DNA of 64,000 bases. Origin: Ryuthela nishihirai. Lineage: Eukaryota; Arthropoda; Arachnida; Araneae; Heptathelidae. Where the stretch lies: the NCBI GenBank assembly GCA_038380435.1, contig JAWZYU010000025.1, positions 50,414,691 through 50,478,690 of the forward strand. The letters are read 5' to 3'. The translations under genes and the position numbers were made by a program. Shown here in pieces: positions 31,741 to 42,831 of this stretch. How positions within the stretch are numbered: the stretch's first letter is position 1; every line of letters begins with the position of its first letter. The notes beneath the pieces were generated by a model. That model worked only from the letters and a program-made list of their open reading frames with translations. It was not told where the DNA came from and ran no database searches.

Positions 31741-34700
31741 CGTTCTCTGGTGGATGGGCTTGACAGGAGGCTTCCATCTGTTTCCCCAGCGTTCTCTGGT
31801 GGATGGGCTTGACAGGAGGCTTCCATCTGTTTCCCCAGCGTTCTCTGGTGGATGGGCTTGACAGGAGGCTTCCATCTGTTTCCCCAGTGTTCTCTGGTGG
31901 ATGGGCTTGACAGGAGGCTTCCATCTGTTTCCCCAGCGTTCTCTGGTGGATGGGCTTGACAGGAGGCTTCCATCTGTTTCCCCAGCGTTCTCTGGTGGAT
32001 GGGCTTGACAGGAGGCTTCCATCTGTTTCCCCAGCGTTCTCTGGTGGATGGCCTTGACAGGAGGCTCCCATCTGTTTCCCCAGCGTTCTCTGGTGGATGG
32101 GCTTGACAGGAGGCTTCCATCTGTTTCCCCAGCGTTCTCTGGTGGATGGCCTTGACAGGAGGCGTCCATCTGTTTCCCCAGCGTTCTCTGGTGGATGACC
32201 TTGACAGGAGGCGTCCATCTGTTTCCCCAGCGTTCTCTAGTGGTTGGCCTTGACAGGAGGCTTCCATCTGTTTCCCCAGCGTTCTCTGGTGGTTGGCCTT
32301 GACAGGAGGCTTCCATCTGTTTCCCCAGCGTTCTCTGGTGGTTGGCCTTGACAGGAGGCGTCCATGTTTCCCCAGCATTCTCTGGTGGTTGGCCTTGACA
32401 GGAGGCTTCCATCTGTTTCCCCAGCGTTCTCTGGTGGATGGTCTTGACAGGAGGCTTCCATCTGTTTCCCCAGCGTTTTCTGGTGGTTGGCCTTGACAGC
32501 AGGCGTCCATCTGTTTCCCCAGCGTTCTCTGGTGGTTGGCCTTGACAGGAGGCGTCCATCTGTTTCCCCAGCGTTCTCTGGTGGTTGGCCTTGACAGGAG
32601 GCGTCCATCTGTTTCCCCAGCGTTCTCTGGTGGTTGGCCTTGACAGGAGGCTTCCATCTGTTTCCCCAGCGTTCTCTGGTGGTTGGCCTTGACAGGAGGC
32701 TTCCATCTGTTTCCCCAGCGTTCTCTGGTGGTTGGCCTTGACAGGAGGCTTCCATCTGTTTCCCCAGCGTTCTCTGGTGGATGGTCTTCACAGGAGGCGT
32801 CCATCTGTTTCCCCAGCGTTCTCTGGTGGTTGGCCTTGACAGGAGGCGTCCATCTGTTTCCCCAGCGTTCTCTGGTGGATGACCTTGACAGGAGGCGTCC
32901 ATCTGTTTCCCCAGCGTTCTCTGGTGGTTGGCCTTGACAGGAGGCTTCCATCTGTTTCCCCAGCGTTCTCTGGTGGATGGTCTTGACAGGAGGCTTCCAT
33001 CTGTTTCCCCAGCGTTCTCTGGTGGTTGGCCTTGACAGGAGGCTTCCATCTGTTTCCCCAGCGTTCTCTGGTGGATGGCCTTGACAATAGGCTTCCATCT
33101 GTTTCCCCAGCGTTCTCTGGTGGTTGGCCTTGACGGGAGGCGTCCATCTGTTTCCCCAGCGTTCTCTGGTGGATGGCCTTGACGGGAGGCTTCCATCTGT
33201 TTCTCCAGCGTTCTCTGGTGGATGGCCTTGACAGGAGGCTTCCATCTGTTTCCCCCAATGTTCTCTGGTGGATGGCCTTGACAGGAGGCTTCCATCTGTT
33301 TCCCCAATGTTCTCTGGTGGATGGCCTTGACAATAGGCTTCCATCTGTTTCCCCAGCGTTCTCTGGTGGATGGCCTTGACGGGAGGCTTCCATCTGTTTC
33401 TCCAGCGTTCTCTGGTGGATGGCCTTGACGGGAGGCTTCCATCTGTTTCCCCAGCGTTCTCTGGTGGTTGGCCTTGACGGGAGGCTTCCATCTGTTTCCC
33501 CAGCGTTCTCTGGTGGATGGCCTTGACAGGAGGCTTCCATCTGTTTCCCCAGCGTTCTCTGGTGGATGGCCTTGACAGGAGGCTTCCATCTGTTTCCCCC
33601 GCGTTCTCTGGTGGATGGCCTTGACAGGAGGCTTCCATCTGTTTCCCCAACGTTCTCTGGTGGATGGCCTTGACAGGAGGCTTCCATCTGTTTCCCCAGT
33701 GTTCTCTGGTGGATGGCCTTGACAGGAGGCTTCCATCTGTTTCCCCTGCGTTCTCTGGTGGATGGCCTTGACAGGAGGCTTCCATCTGTTTCCCCTGCGT
33801 TCTCTGGTGGATGGCCTTGACAGGAGGCTTCCATCTGTTTCTCCAGCGTTCTCTGGTGGATGGCTTTGACAGGAGGCTTCCATCTGTTTCCCCCAACGTT
33901 CTCTGGTGGATGGCCTTGACGGGAGGCTTCCATCTGTTTCCCCAGTGTTCTCTGGTGGATGGGCTTGACAGGAGGCTTCCATCTGTTTCCCCAGCGTTCT
34001 CTGGTGGATGGCCTTGACAGGAGGCTTCCATCTGTTTCCCCAGCGTTCTCTGGTGGATGGCCTTGACAGGAGGCTTCCATCTGTTTCCCCAGCGTTCTCT
34101 GGTGTATGGCCTTGACAGGAGGCTTCCATCTGTTTCCCCAACGTTCTCTGGTGGATGGCCTTGACAGGAGGCTTCCATCTGTTTCCCCAACGTTCTCTGA
34201 TGGATGGCCTTGACAGGAGGCTTCCATCTGTTTCCCCAACGTTCTCTGGTGGATGGCTTTGACAGGAGGCTTCCATCTGTTTCCCTAACGTTCTCTGGTG
34301 GATGGCCTTGACGGGAGGCTTCCATCTGTTTCCCCAGTGTTCTCTGGTGGATGGGCTTGACAGGAGGCTTCCATCTGTTTCCCTAGCGTTCTCTGGTGGA
34401 TGGCCTTGACAGGAGGCTTCCATCTGTTTCCCCAGCGTTCTCTGGTGGATGGCCTTGACAGGAGGCTTCCATCTGTTTCCCCAGCGTTCTCTGGTGGATG
34501 GGCTTGACAGGAGGCTTCCATCTGTTTCCCCAGCGTTCTCTGGTGGATGGGCTTGACAGGAGGCTTCCATCTGTTTCCCCAGTGTTCTCTGGTGGATGGC
34601 CTTGACAGGAGGCTTCCATCTGTTTCCCCCGCGTTCTCTGGTGGATGGCCTTGACAGGAGGCTTCCATCTGTTTCCCCAACGTTCTCTGGTGGATGGCCT

Positions 34701-35330
34701 TGACAGGAGGCTTCCATCTGTTTCCCCAGTGTTTTCTGGTGGATGGCCTTGACAGGAGGCTTCCATCTGTTTCCCCTGCGTTCTCTGGTGGATGGCCTTG
34801 ACAGGAGGCTTCCATCTGTTTCCCCCGCGTTCTCTGGTGGATGGCTTTGACAGGAGGCTTCCATCTGTTTCTCCAGCGTTCTCTGATGGATGGCTTTGAC
34901 AGGAGGCTTCCATCTGTTTCCCCAACGTTCTCTGGTGGATGGCCTTGACGGGAGGCTTCCATCTGTTTCCCCAGTGTTCTCTGGTGGATGGCCTTGACAG
35001 GAGGCTTCCATCTGTTTCCCCTGCGTTCTCTGGTGGATGGCCTTGACAGGAGGCTTCCATCTGTTTCCCCCGCGTTCTCTTGTGGATGGCTTTGACAGGA
35101 GGCTTCCATCTGTTTCTCCAGCGTTCTCTGGTGGATGGCCTTGACAGGAGGCTTCCATCTGTTTCCCCAGCGTTCTCTGGTGGATGGCCTTGACTGGGGG
35201 CTTCCATCTGTTTCCCCAGCGTTCTCTGGTGGATTCCCTCTTCCCCAAATTTCTGAGCCCTTGGGATCCTTCTAACCTGATCATTTATCTTGTTGCGTGG
35301 CCTAAGTGCCCCTATTAGGTAAAAAGATCA

Positions 35331-35730
35331 AACCAATATTTCTTGAGGATGGAGCCCATGGCTTTTCTAAATAAACCAAATATGAATATCGGGCATTAAA
35401 ACTTTAAGGATAAAACCAAAAATAGGTTATCAATTTATACAGATTTTTATTATATATTTGTACAGATCGATTTATTAATATGTTAATTGGGGGTAGAGAA
35501 AGATTGACTTTAACAGACAAAAACTTGTGATAGAGGCATAAGAACTAATAATGTCATTTTAATTGCAATGATGAACGAAAACCGTAAATGTGTTTTATCT
35601 GCACATATCGTTGTAAGTCTGTTCAATTAACAAATATTATTTTAAAATCAATAAAACCGACAAAATCATAAAAGTTAGAGTGGCTAAGATATTATTGCAG
35701 CCATTGACTTAATAATTTTATTTTAGTAAT
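35331..35730. other. AT-rich spacer
   Basis: No gene or mobile element recognised. Confidence 0.4.
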
Positions 35731-35945
35731 GCCGTCCCGTGGCCGAGTGGTTAACACGCTTGGCTTGTGATCTACGGGACCTGGGTTCGAGCCCCGGGTA
35801 AGGCATGGATGTGTGTGTGTGTGTGTGTGGTTTTTCTGCTGAGGTCCTGCCATCCTCTCAGACCTTCTACTATGGCATATAAACTGACAGGCTCCTGTCA
35901 GACCTCTGTGGCAAGCAGCTGCTTGAGGGGATATTTATTTTATTT
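35731..35945 (+). mobile_element. SINE-B, full length
   Basis: Head GCCGTCCCGTGGCCGAGTGG, B-box GGTTCGAGCCC, a (GT)n expansion at 35809-35829 in the body, and the GCTGCTTGAGGGG end with a TTTATTTTATTT tail. AT-rich flanks make the TSD ambiguous. Confidence 0.94.
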
Positions 35946-36245
35946 TATTATAGTTCATAAAACAAGCCAGTCAGCTTCAAAATGTCCATTTCTATCAATT
36001 TAAAGTGGAAACCAGGAATCTATCTATAAAGAGTTTGGTTATAGGATAACAAGTAGGAAGTTTCTGGAATGGACGTTCCATTTATTAATTTAGCTAAGGG
36101 TATTTTTAAGAAAATATTCCTCCAGATGTGTGAAATATATATTTACTATTTTATCACCTCGTTTTAGCTTCCTTGACCAAGATCCTGATATTAATTTTTA
36201 TTGTCAAATACTGAAAAATGTTTTTCTTTTTTCCTATGTCTTAGA

Positions 36246-36503
36246 CCGATGGGCTTGGAAAGGGGGCCGTCCGTCGGATGGGACGTTAAGCCGTGGCGCC
36301 GTGTGCGGGAGAGCCATACCCTGTGCACGTTAAAGAACACACTGGATGGCCTTGACGGGAGGCTACCATCTGTCTCCCAACAGCTGTTCCAGTGGGTCCC
36401 CTCCCCCAACCTTCTCTGAGCCTTCGGGGTCCATGTGACCTGGCCATTTAGCCCATGGTGTGCAAAAAAGTGCCGCTCAGAGGTAAAACAACCAACCAAC
36501 CAA
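36246..36503 (+). mobile_element. SINE-A, headless copy
   Basis: Starts at CCGATGGGCTTGG and ends in an AACCAACCAACCAA tail. A 13-bp TSD, CCTATGTCTTAGA, lies at 36233-36245 and 36504-36516. Confidence 0.95.
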
Positions 36504-36595
36504 CCTATGTCTTAGATGTTTTTTTAAGAAACTATTTAAGCAAAATATTATCAGTATATGCTTTGCTGGATGTTTTTAATCCTATTCAAGTAGTA

Positions 36596-36905
36596 TAGTT
36601 GGGTTGTTTTACCTCTGAGCGGCACTTTTTTGCACACCATGGGCTAAATGGCCAGGTCACATGAACCCCGAAGGCTCAGAGAAGGTTGGGGGAGGGGACC
36701 CACTGGAACAGTTGTTGGGAGACAGATGGTAGCCTCCCGTCAAGGCCATCCAGCGTGTTCTTTAACTTGCACAGGGTATGGCTCTCCCGCACACGGGGCC
36801 ACTGCTTAACGTCCCATGCGACGGACGGCGGCCTTTCCAAGCCCATCGGTGTCCGCTACTGACCGTGGGCAGGACGGGGAATTTTTGCGGAGATAAATCT
36901 CAACG
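36596..36905 (-). mobile_element. SINE-A truncated before the tRNA head
   Basis: Truncated at AGATAAATCTCAACG. TSD TTCAAGTAGTA at 36585-36595 and 36906-36916. Confidence 0.95.
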
Positions 36906-36945
36906 TTCAAGTAGTAGAGGAAATTGGCTTCCCACACTTTATATG

Positions 36946-37240
36946 AGGCGTGTTCAACCCGCGGCCCTGGACAGCTAGTAATGCGGCCCACAAAATCGGA
37001 AAGTTTACGTGTTTACGACATAAGCTTTCAACATGATTATGTAATTTTCAGCGAGTTTTTGATGTCCCACTAGCTTCATGTTGCCCTTTTTTTAATTTTA
37101 TAATAAAAAACATAAGAAAATAAATGAAGTTTTATTATTTATATACATTAATTATATTATATATTTTATGTGCGGCCCAAAAGAATTCATCTTAACTCAA
37201 TGTGGCCCAGGGAAGTCAAAAGTTTGGACACGCATGCTCT
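36946..37240. mobile_element. Possible hAT-type MITE
   Basis: GGCGTGTTCAACCCGCGGCC at the left and the complement of GGACACGC at the right form imperfect inverted ends. GCGGCCCA and GTGGCCCAGGGAAGTC near both ends are typical of hAT-derived short elements. CTTTATAT and CTTTATGC as flanks are only a partial 8-bp duplication. The interior is AT-rich and non-coding. Confidence 0.45.
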
Positions 37241-38270
37241 TTATGCTCTCTTAGATGAAATTAAAGCAGTGGAGAAGTATGCGAAATTGTGAGAACCACT
37301 TCTCTGCATACTACAGAGCCCTTTGTCTGTGGCTTCTTGACAATTAAGTTACGTTACTAAAAATGAGATAAAAAAAAAATAGTCAAAGAGAAAAAGTAAA
37401 TCCAGTGACGTGTTCAACGTATTCTGCGCGCTTTGGAAAGTGAGTGACTCCGCGCGCAGGTGTGAAGGTCTGCTGCCAGAGTTCGCCGGTGAGAATATCG
37501 GTGTTGAAGGCTTACTGATGATGGATTAACTTTTATCGCCTGTTCCAGTTGTGCCCTGAAGTTGGTGATGAAGCCGAACACACGTCCCCTCCCCTCCTCT
37601 TGCACACACACCCCATTGCACACTGTACTCCATCGACGCACGCAGCTGTGGGGGATGCATCCTGTGGGATATGGACAGGCAAAGAGGAAAAAGGAACTAT
37701 CGACTTTTCGATCACTTTTGATCTGGTGCTTAAAAACTGCTCACTGCCTCCAGGTGGGAAATATGCTGCATGTGTGTTGTTGTATGATAGTCAAAGGAAG
37801 CGATAATGCCAGCCTTGAGGCCCGTAACTCTGGTAACCACGGAGATAGGAAGATGGTGGATCATTCGGAAGAAACACTTTGACTCTGTCAATTTTTCATT
37901 TTAGACAAAAAGATTTTTAGGAAAGTTTGGGCGAAATAGTGACTTATCAGAAAGCTTTAAACAGGCTTTTTTTGTCAAAATGCATAATATTTGCTATGTG
38001 AATACGAGCGTAGGTGGCTGATAATTTCCATCTGGTTTTAAAAGATTTTGTAAATTGCACTTTTCGCAGAAAAAATGACCCAGCTATTGTCAATTTGAAT
38101 ATATAAAATTCAGTAATTAAATAAAGATGTTTAAATACAGAATATCCAGAAAATTCTGGATAAAGTAGCATTTAAATAGTGAGGTAGAACTGTAGATGGA
38201 AATAAATAAATCCAGCCTTGATTTAAAAATTTACAAATCCATGTAAACCGTATGCAAAATTTCAAGTTCC
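37241..38270. other. No recognised gene
   Basis: A mildly GC-rich segment (37400-37870) has overlapping 60-106 codon frames on both strands, none with a recognisable motif. The rest is AT-rich. If a host exon exists in the window, this is one of a few candidate places, without positive evidence. Confidence 0.35.
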
Positions 38271-38274
38271 GGAT

Positions 38275-38432
38275 AAGGTAAGATGCTCCTTTCCTGTGTT
38301 ATATTTTTGCTGAGGTCTCTCCTTCCTTATAAATCTTTTGTGTGACGTATCGGCCGAGTGGTTAACGCGCTTGGTTATTGATTTAAGGGACCTGGGTTCG
38401 AGCCCCGGGTAAGGCATGGATGTTCGTGTTGT
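38275..38432 (+). mobile_element. SINE-B fragments (two partial copies)
   Basis: GATAAGGTAAGATGCTCC through TTTGCTGAGGTCTCTCC is an old body fragment. It is followed at 38345 by a second head (GGCCGAGTGGTTAACGCGCT) that breaks off after GGATGTTCGTGTTGTT, where the next copy starts. Confidence 0.8.
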
Positions 38433-38640
38433 TAGCCGTCCCGTGGTCAAGTGGTTAGCACCCTTGGCTACTGATCTACGGGACCTGGGTTCGAGTCCCG
38501 GGTAAAGCATGGATGTATGTGTCGTTTTTCTGCTGAAGTCCTGCCATCCTCTCAGACCTTCTGCTATGGCATTTAAACTGACAGGCTCCTGTCAGACCTC
38601 TGTGGCAAGCAGCTGCTTGAGGGGGTATTTATTTTTTATT
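38433..38640 (+). mobile_element. SINE-B, full length within a cluster
   Basis: Head AGCCGTCCCGTGGTCAAGTG, B-box GGTTCGAGTCC, body and GCTGCTTGAGGGGG end. An extra partial 3' end (CTGACAGGCTCCTATCAGAC to GGCTACTTAATGG) follows at 38646-38693. Confidence 0.93.
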
Positions 38641-38743
38641 TATTTAACTGACAGGCTCCTATCAGACCTCTGTGGCGAACGGCTACTTAATGGTCAATTT
38701 AGTCTATTTTTAAATTATTTATAATGCCTGCAGAGTAATGGAT

Positions 38744-38895
38744 CCTGGTCCGAATTCCTGTTAAGGCATAGATGATCTTTTTCTCATATATATATTTTAT
38801 CGTTCTGTTGAGGTTTCACATTTCTCCCGGTTCCATTCTATGGTGTATCATGCAGACAGGTTCCCGTCAGACACCCTTAGCAAGCAATATATTTG
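38744..38895 (+). mobile_element. SINE-B, strongly diverged copy
   Basis: GGTCCGAATTCCTGTTAAGG, GTTCTGTTGAGG, GCAGACAGGTTCCCGTCAGA and AGCAAGCAATATATTTGA keep the order of the SINE-B body. The head is eroded. Confidence 0.6.
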
Positions 38896-38899
38896 ACGA

Positions 38900-39335
38900 A
38901 TAATTCGTTTTACTTTTGTTCTTTGAATAAAATTCATCTACATTTTAACAAATGCTAAGAAGATAATTTTCATTACCTTTCTCAGTGTTTAATATTATTT
39001 CGATCACTTAACCCCCCCCCCCCCCCCTTTTTTTTCAGAATGGAATTAACGGTTAAAAAACTTTGTCTACAGTCTGAGGAAACGAAAAATAATTTGTAAC
39101 ATATTAAATTAAAACTTTGGGCAAATAACGACAAGATTTTTAAAGACCTATAAAACGGAGTCGGACTCTTTTTCCATCCCAAACCCCTTTATTTCTTTTC
39201 TAGATCTCGGCCTGCTTTCAATCAATATATGCTTTTCAATTTTTCTTCTTGCTGAAAGTGTTTTCTGACTACTGATATGATTGAAAATTCATGTGTAAAT
39301 TTATTTCTTTTTATAACTGTGAGTCTTTATAAGTG
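38900..39335. other. AT-rich spacer with poly-C/poly-T tract
   Basis: A C-run followed by a T-run lies at about 39011-39037. No other feature recognised. Confidence 0.4.
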
Positions 39336-39336
39336 T

Positions 39337-40696
39337 GAATTAGAATCTGGTTGACAGTCAATTGTGTGATGAGCAATGTGGATTCAGAGGTGGTAGGGGA
39401 TGTGTGGATCAGATATTTTCACTTAGGCAGATTCTTGAGAAATGTTTAGAGTTTCAGAAACCTTTGGTTGCTAGCTTTGTTGATTTCAAAAATGCTTTCG
39501 ACTCTGTTGATCGTCATAATTTGTGGTTGAATGTGAGATCATATGGTATATACCAGACAAGTTAGTTAACATAATGAAAGCTCTCTATAATAACACTGAG
39601 GCGTGTGTGAGAGTTGGTAAGTCTTGTAGCAATTGGTTTAGCATTACGTCTGGTGTTCGACAAGGGTGCATTTTGTCTCCTTTTCTCTTTAGTTTGGTTA
39701 TTGATTATGTTATGCGGAATTCACTTCAAGGGAAAGATTTTGTCCTTAAATGGGCTGGAGATACGAAAATTTCTGATTTAGATTATGTTGATGATTTAGC
39801 CCTTTTGTCTAATGATGTTGATGAGATGAACTCTTTCATTCGAGCTGTTGATGAGACTGGTAGTAGAGTAGGTGTGGTTATAAACAGAGAGAAAACTAAA
39901 GTGATGAAAATTGGTCAGACAGGCTGTGATTCAGTTCATCTGAATGGTTGCAGTCTTGAGCACGTGTCTCAGTTTAATTATCTTGGGACTATGTAACAGA
40001 TACTGGTGATATGCGGCATGAGATTAACAGGCGAATAGGAATTACCTTTGGTACTTTTTAGCAATATATGGGGAGTGTAGAGAAATAGGCGTATAGAAAT
40101 AGAGAATAGAGTGTAGAGAAATAGGCTCAAAGACTAAAATTAATTATTAAGTCATACATAATAAATTAATTACGTATGACTAAAATATACCACATAAAGT
40201 CGAAAAGCCTTTTATTTATTAATCTTAATTAAAAGTTATTAATTAATCTAAACTGTATAATAGTTTTGTTCTTTCTAGTGTTAATTATGGTAGTGAAACG
40301 TGGACACTTTGTAAACAAGATAACAGGAAACTAGATACTATTGATTCTAGATGCTTACGCAGTATTTTGGGCATTAGGTGGTTCAACTTTGTAACTAATG
40401 ATGAGGTTAGGCAAAGGAGTCTGCAACCTCCTTTAAGCAGCATATTGTGCAGAGAGAGACTCCGTTGGTTTGGCCATGTTGCCCGTATGAATAATTATAG
40501 ATTGGCGAATAGGGTTATGAACAGTATGCCTGAAGGCCCAGAAAGAGGGGGAGACCTAGGATGCGGTGGGCAGACAATGTCAAACAGGACTTTGTTAGAA
40601 TTGGTGTGCAGTGGAAAGATGCAGCATATATAGCTCAGGAAAGATATGCTTGGAGAACTAATTTGTGCGGTCTAGTTGGATCTACGTAGTCCATGC
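39337..40696 (+). pseudogene. RTE-like retrotransposon, truncated and broken copy
   Basis: Nearly the same sequence as the RT and C-terminal half of the intact element (11626-14637) but on the plus strand, beginning at the LVD-x-QLRDEQCGF region (about residue 603). The endonuclease is absent, as expected for 5' truncation. Motif A reads DFKNAFD instead of DFKKAFD. A frameshift at about 39545 splits the RT. The catalytic box is YVDD (about 39785) where the intact copy has YADD. A stop ends the frame at 39996. Around 40146-40250 an AT-rich insertion of about 105 bp, containing AGTCATAC and GTATGACT as inverted arms, splits the C-terminal region. The match stops at GTAGTCCATG, short of the 3' UTR and tail. 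This is a dead copy. Confidence 0.92.
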
Positions 40697-40754
40697 TCCA
40701 TTGGTGCAAGAGAGCGTTGACAGAAATATCGATGGGGCTGGTATAAAAATGAAT

Positions 40755-41145
40755 GTTGGTTAGTTGGTTGTTTTATCTCTGAGCGGCACTTTTTTGCACA
40801 CAATGGGCTAAATGGCCAGGTCACAAGGACCCCGAAGGCTCATAGGAAGTTGGGGGAGGGGGATCCACTGGAACGGCTGTTGGGAAACAGATGGTAGCCT
40901 CCCGTCAAGGCCATCCACCGTGTTCTTTAACGTGCACAGGGTATGGCTCTCCTGCATACGGGGCCATGGCTTAACGTCCCATTCGACGGAAGGCGGCCTT
41001 TCCAAGCCCATCGGTGTCCCCTACTGACCGTGGGCAGAGCGAGGAGTTTTGCGGAGATAAATCTCAACGATGACCCAGCTGGGATTCGAACCTGGAAAAT
41101 GCATATTACGAGCCTGGTGCGCTACCGACTGAGCCACCCCGCCCC
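40755..41145 (-). mobile_element. SINE-A, full length
   Basis: TSD AAATGAAT at 40747-40754 and 41146-41153. The insertion lies between the end of the RTE fragment and the 3' end of a DUF4817-type transposon. Confidence 0.93.
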
Positions 41146-41169
41146 AAATGAATTTAACAGCTTTCGTAC

Positions 41170-42545
41170 CCCGCTATAAATGAATGAAAAGAAGTGTGAA
41201 CAACATGTTTATTTGAAGAAGGTGCTCAAAGTTGCGATCGGCAACAGCATTGAATGCATGACAGCGCCGAAGCATTGATTGCCGCCATACATGTTGAAAG
41301 ATTCGCGGAATTTCGCGAATAGTTGCTGCGGCGACAGCGATTCTTGCGACGAGGTCTTCATCTGAGTCAATGGGAGTCTCGTACATGAGATTCTTCATGT
41401 ATCCTCAGAGGAAGAAATCGATACATGTTAAATTGGGCGATCTTGGTGGCTAGGCGACGGGTCCATCCCGGTCTATCCGTTGCCCCTCAATGGATAGGAT
41501 TGCCCTCAATGGATAGAATTGCCCTCAAAGGTGTTCAGATAATCTCGCACATCATTGCTGAAATGTACTGGCGCTCCGTTGTGCTAAACTACATTCGTCT
41601 GGGAAGACCCATGGGAACACCTTCCAGCAGTCCCGGCAATGTTTCTTCAGAAATACCCGATAAATTTGCCCGTTGAGTCGGGGAGGCAGCAGGTATGGCC
41701 CAATCAAAATATCATGGACGATACCCGCCCAAACATTGATAACGAACCGTTGTTGATGACCATGCGCCATTGTGGCATGTGGATTTTCGTGCGCCCAAAC
41801 CTGAGAATTGTTCACATTAAACACACCCTCACGTATGAAAGAGGCCTCATCTGAGAAGAGCACATGAGCCAAAAAATCAGGCTGCACCGCAGTCTGCTGC
41901 AGAAACCAGCGCACGAATTCCACACGAAGAAGGTAATCCTGAGGTTGCAATGTCTGGACTCTCTGATGATGAAACGGATATAACTGCTGCTCGTGCAACA
42001 CTCTCCACACGAGAGCGTGATTCACACCGAGGCTACGTGCAACAGCTCGCGTGCTTATGCCTGGATTGTACTCAGTCCATCGTAAGATCTCTTCTTCCAT
42101 GTCAGGAGTGCGCATGGTTCTCTCCTGACTAGTGTCATGCATGTTTTCATGGAATGTTCCAGTTTCTCGCAGTTGCCGGTGGAAACGCGCAAATGTTTGA
42201 TGGTTTGACACACGTCTGTTTGTGAAGCGCTGTTGGTACACCCTCACAGCAGCTCTTCCGTTTCCATTGGCAGTCCCATACGTCAGATGCATGTCAGCCA
42301 TCTCAGTAGTCATGAAACACTCCATGTTACACGTAATGTGTCTGATTTACGAATGCCGACTGCAAACACAAGTCCGTCCTCCGTTCCCACTTCGCCCCTC
42401 TAGCCAATTGAAGCACCACCAAACAGCGCCCTCTAACACCGAAGGGTTAACATCAGCGGACATACATTCATAGACGAAAAAGGTTTGTCTTGGTGTTTCC
42501 TATCTCACATTGAAATCTGTACAGAGAGTTTCGAAACACCCTGTA
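41170..42545 (-). mobile_element. DUF4817/DDE mariner-like transposon
   Basis: Read on the minus strand, it begins with TACAGGGTGTTTCGAAACTC (42545 downwards), the usual terminus of this group, followed by about 200 bp of leader and the transposase. The opposite terminus was not found beyond the C-terminus at about 41174; the SINE-A target lies just outside, so that end is probably deleted. Confidence 0.75.
41174..42325 (-). pseudogene. DUF4817/DDE transposase, frameshifted
   Basis: A 257-residue frame (42325-41552) covers an N-terminal helix-turn-helix of DUF4817 type (AAVRVYQQRF, TFARFHRQLRETGTF), a second HTH (GISTRAVARSLGVNHALVWRVL) and the first catalytic block LFSDEASFIREG. It continues through VWAHENPH, VWAGIVHDILIGPYLLPPRL and YRVFLKKH. 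After that the frame is lost in a region with three near-copies of a CCCTCAATGGATAG-type motif (41486-41530). The C-terminus reappears at 41398-41174 (LMYETPIDSDEDLVARI ... DRNFEHLL). The region that should hold the second Asp and the W-P-x-R-S-P-D-L block is rearranged, so the protein is inactive. It belongs to the Tc1/mariner (IS630-like) superfamily. Confidence 0.85.
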
Positions 42546-42652
42546 TATGTGTTTGAACAAAATAATTAGAAAATTTTTTGCTTACATATATATTTCTATG
42601 TGCAAATGAATCTGGAAATTTCTACTCAGCTCTTCTGGAAATTTCTACTTAC

Positions 42653-42698
42653 TAAGGGCAAACATAAGAAGAATTTCTACTTCTTATGTTTGCCCTTA
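42653..42698. repeat. 19-bp perfect inverted repeat
   Basis: TAAGGGCAAACATAAGAAG (42653-42671) and its exact complement (42680-42698) flank AATTTCTA. It may be a small foldback insertion. Confidence 0.8.
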
Positions 42699-42831
42699 GG
42701 GGCCCACCTAAGGGTGGTTTACTTATATATTTTATTCTTACTCATGCCAAATAGGCATATCTTTATGAAGGAGATGGTTAGAAGTAAAATTATTACCCGG
42801 TACATCGAATATGACTATACGATCTACGATC

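Larger units (their letters stand above)
24744..35229 (+). repeat. 49-bp satellite, about 214 units, SINE-A derived
   Basis: The consensus unit is TGGATGGCCTTGACAGGAGG, CTTCCATCTGTTTCCCCAGC, GTTCTCTGG, and 10486 bp divided by 49 gives 214 units. It corresponds to the SINE-A segment TGGATGGCCTTGACGGGAGG, CTACCATCTGTCTCCCAACA, GCTGTTCCAG. The common variants are GGATGGGCTT, GGTTGGCCTT, GGATGACCTT and GGATGGTCTT at the first variable block, CTTCC or CGTCC at the second, and CAGCG, CAGTG, CACCG, CAACG or CTGCG at the third. Indels are very rare, for example a 2-bp loss near 32366 and single gains near 33255 and 33895. Minus-strand frames are open by chance of composition and are not considered coding. 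Confidence 0.97.
24648..35330 (+). mobile_element. SINE-A copy hosting a giant internal satellite
   Basis: Left of the array, 24648-24743 aligns with the SINE-A body: AGAAAGGGGACAGCG, a GACCGTTAAGCAGTGG block equivalent to GACGTTAAGCCGTGG, and GTGCATGTTAAACAGC equivalent to GTGCACGTTAAAGAAC. Right of it, 35230-35330 continues with the SINE-A 3' part: TCCCCAAATTTCTGAGCCCT, ACCTGATCATTTA, and GTAAAAAGATCAAACC as a decayed tail. The arms are diverged, so the host SINE is old. The tRNA head is missing. Confidence 0.85.

Noticed and set aside
24744..35229. CRISPR-like array (short identical repeats)
   Set aside because: Units are directly adjacent with no unique spacers, the sequence derives from a SINE, and the genome is eukaryotic.
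24616..35284. Minus-strand ORFs of up to 2275 codons resembling a giant repetitive protein
   Set aside because: They are the three frames of a 49-bp satellite unit that happens to lack stops on that strand. The unit is a known piece of SINE-A, the frames overlap one another fully, and they end where the array ends.
37414..37882. Candidate host exon from overlapping 60-106 codon ORFs
   Set aside because: Frames on both strands overlap and none has a recognisable domain or splice context strong enough to call.
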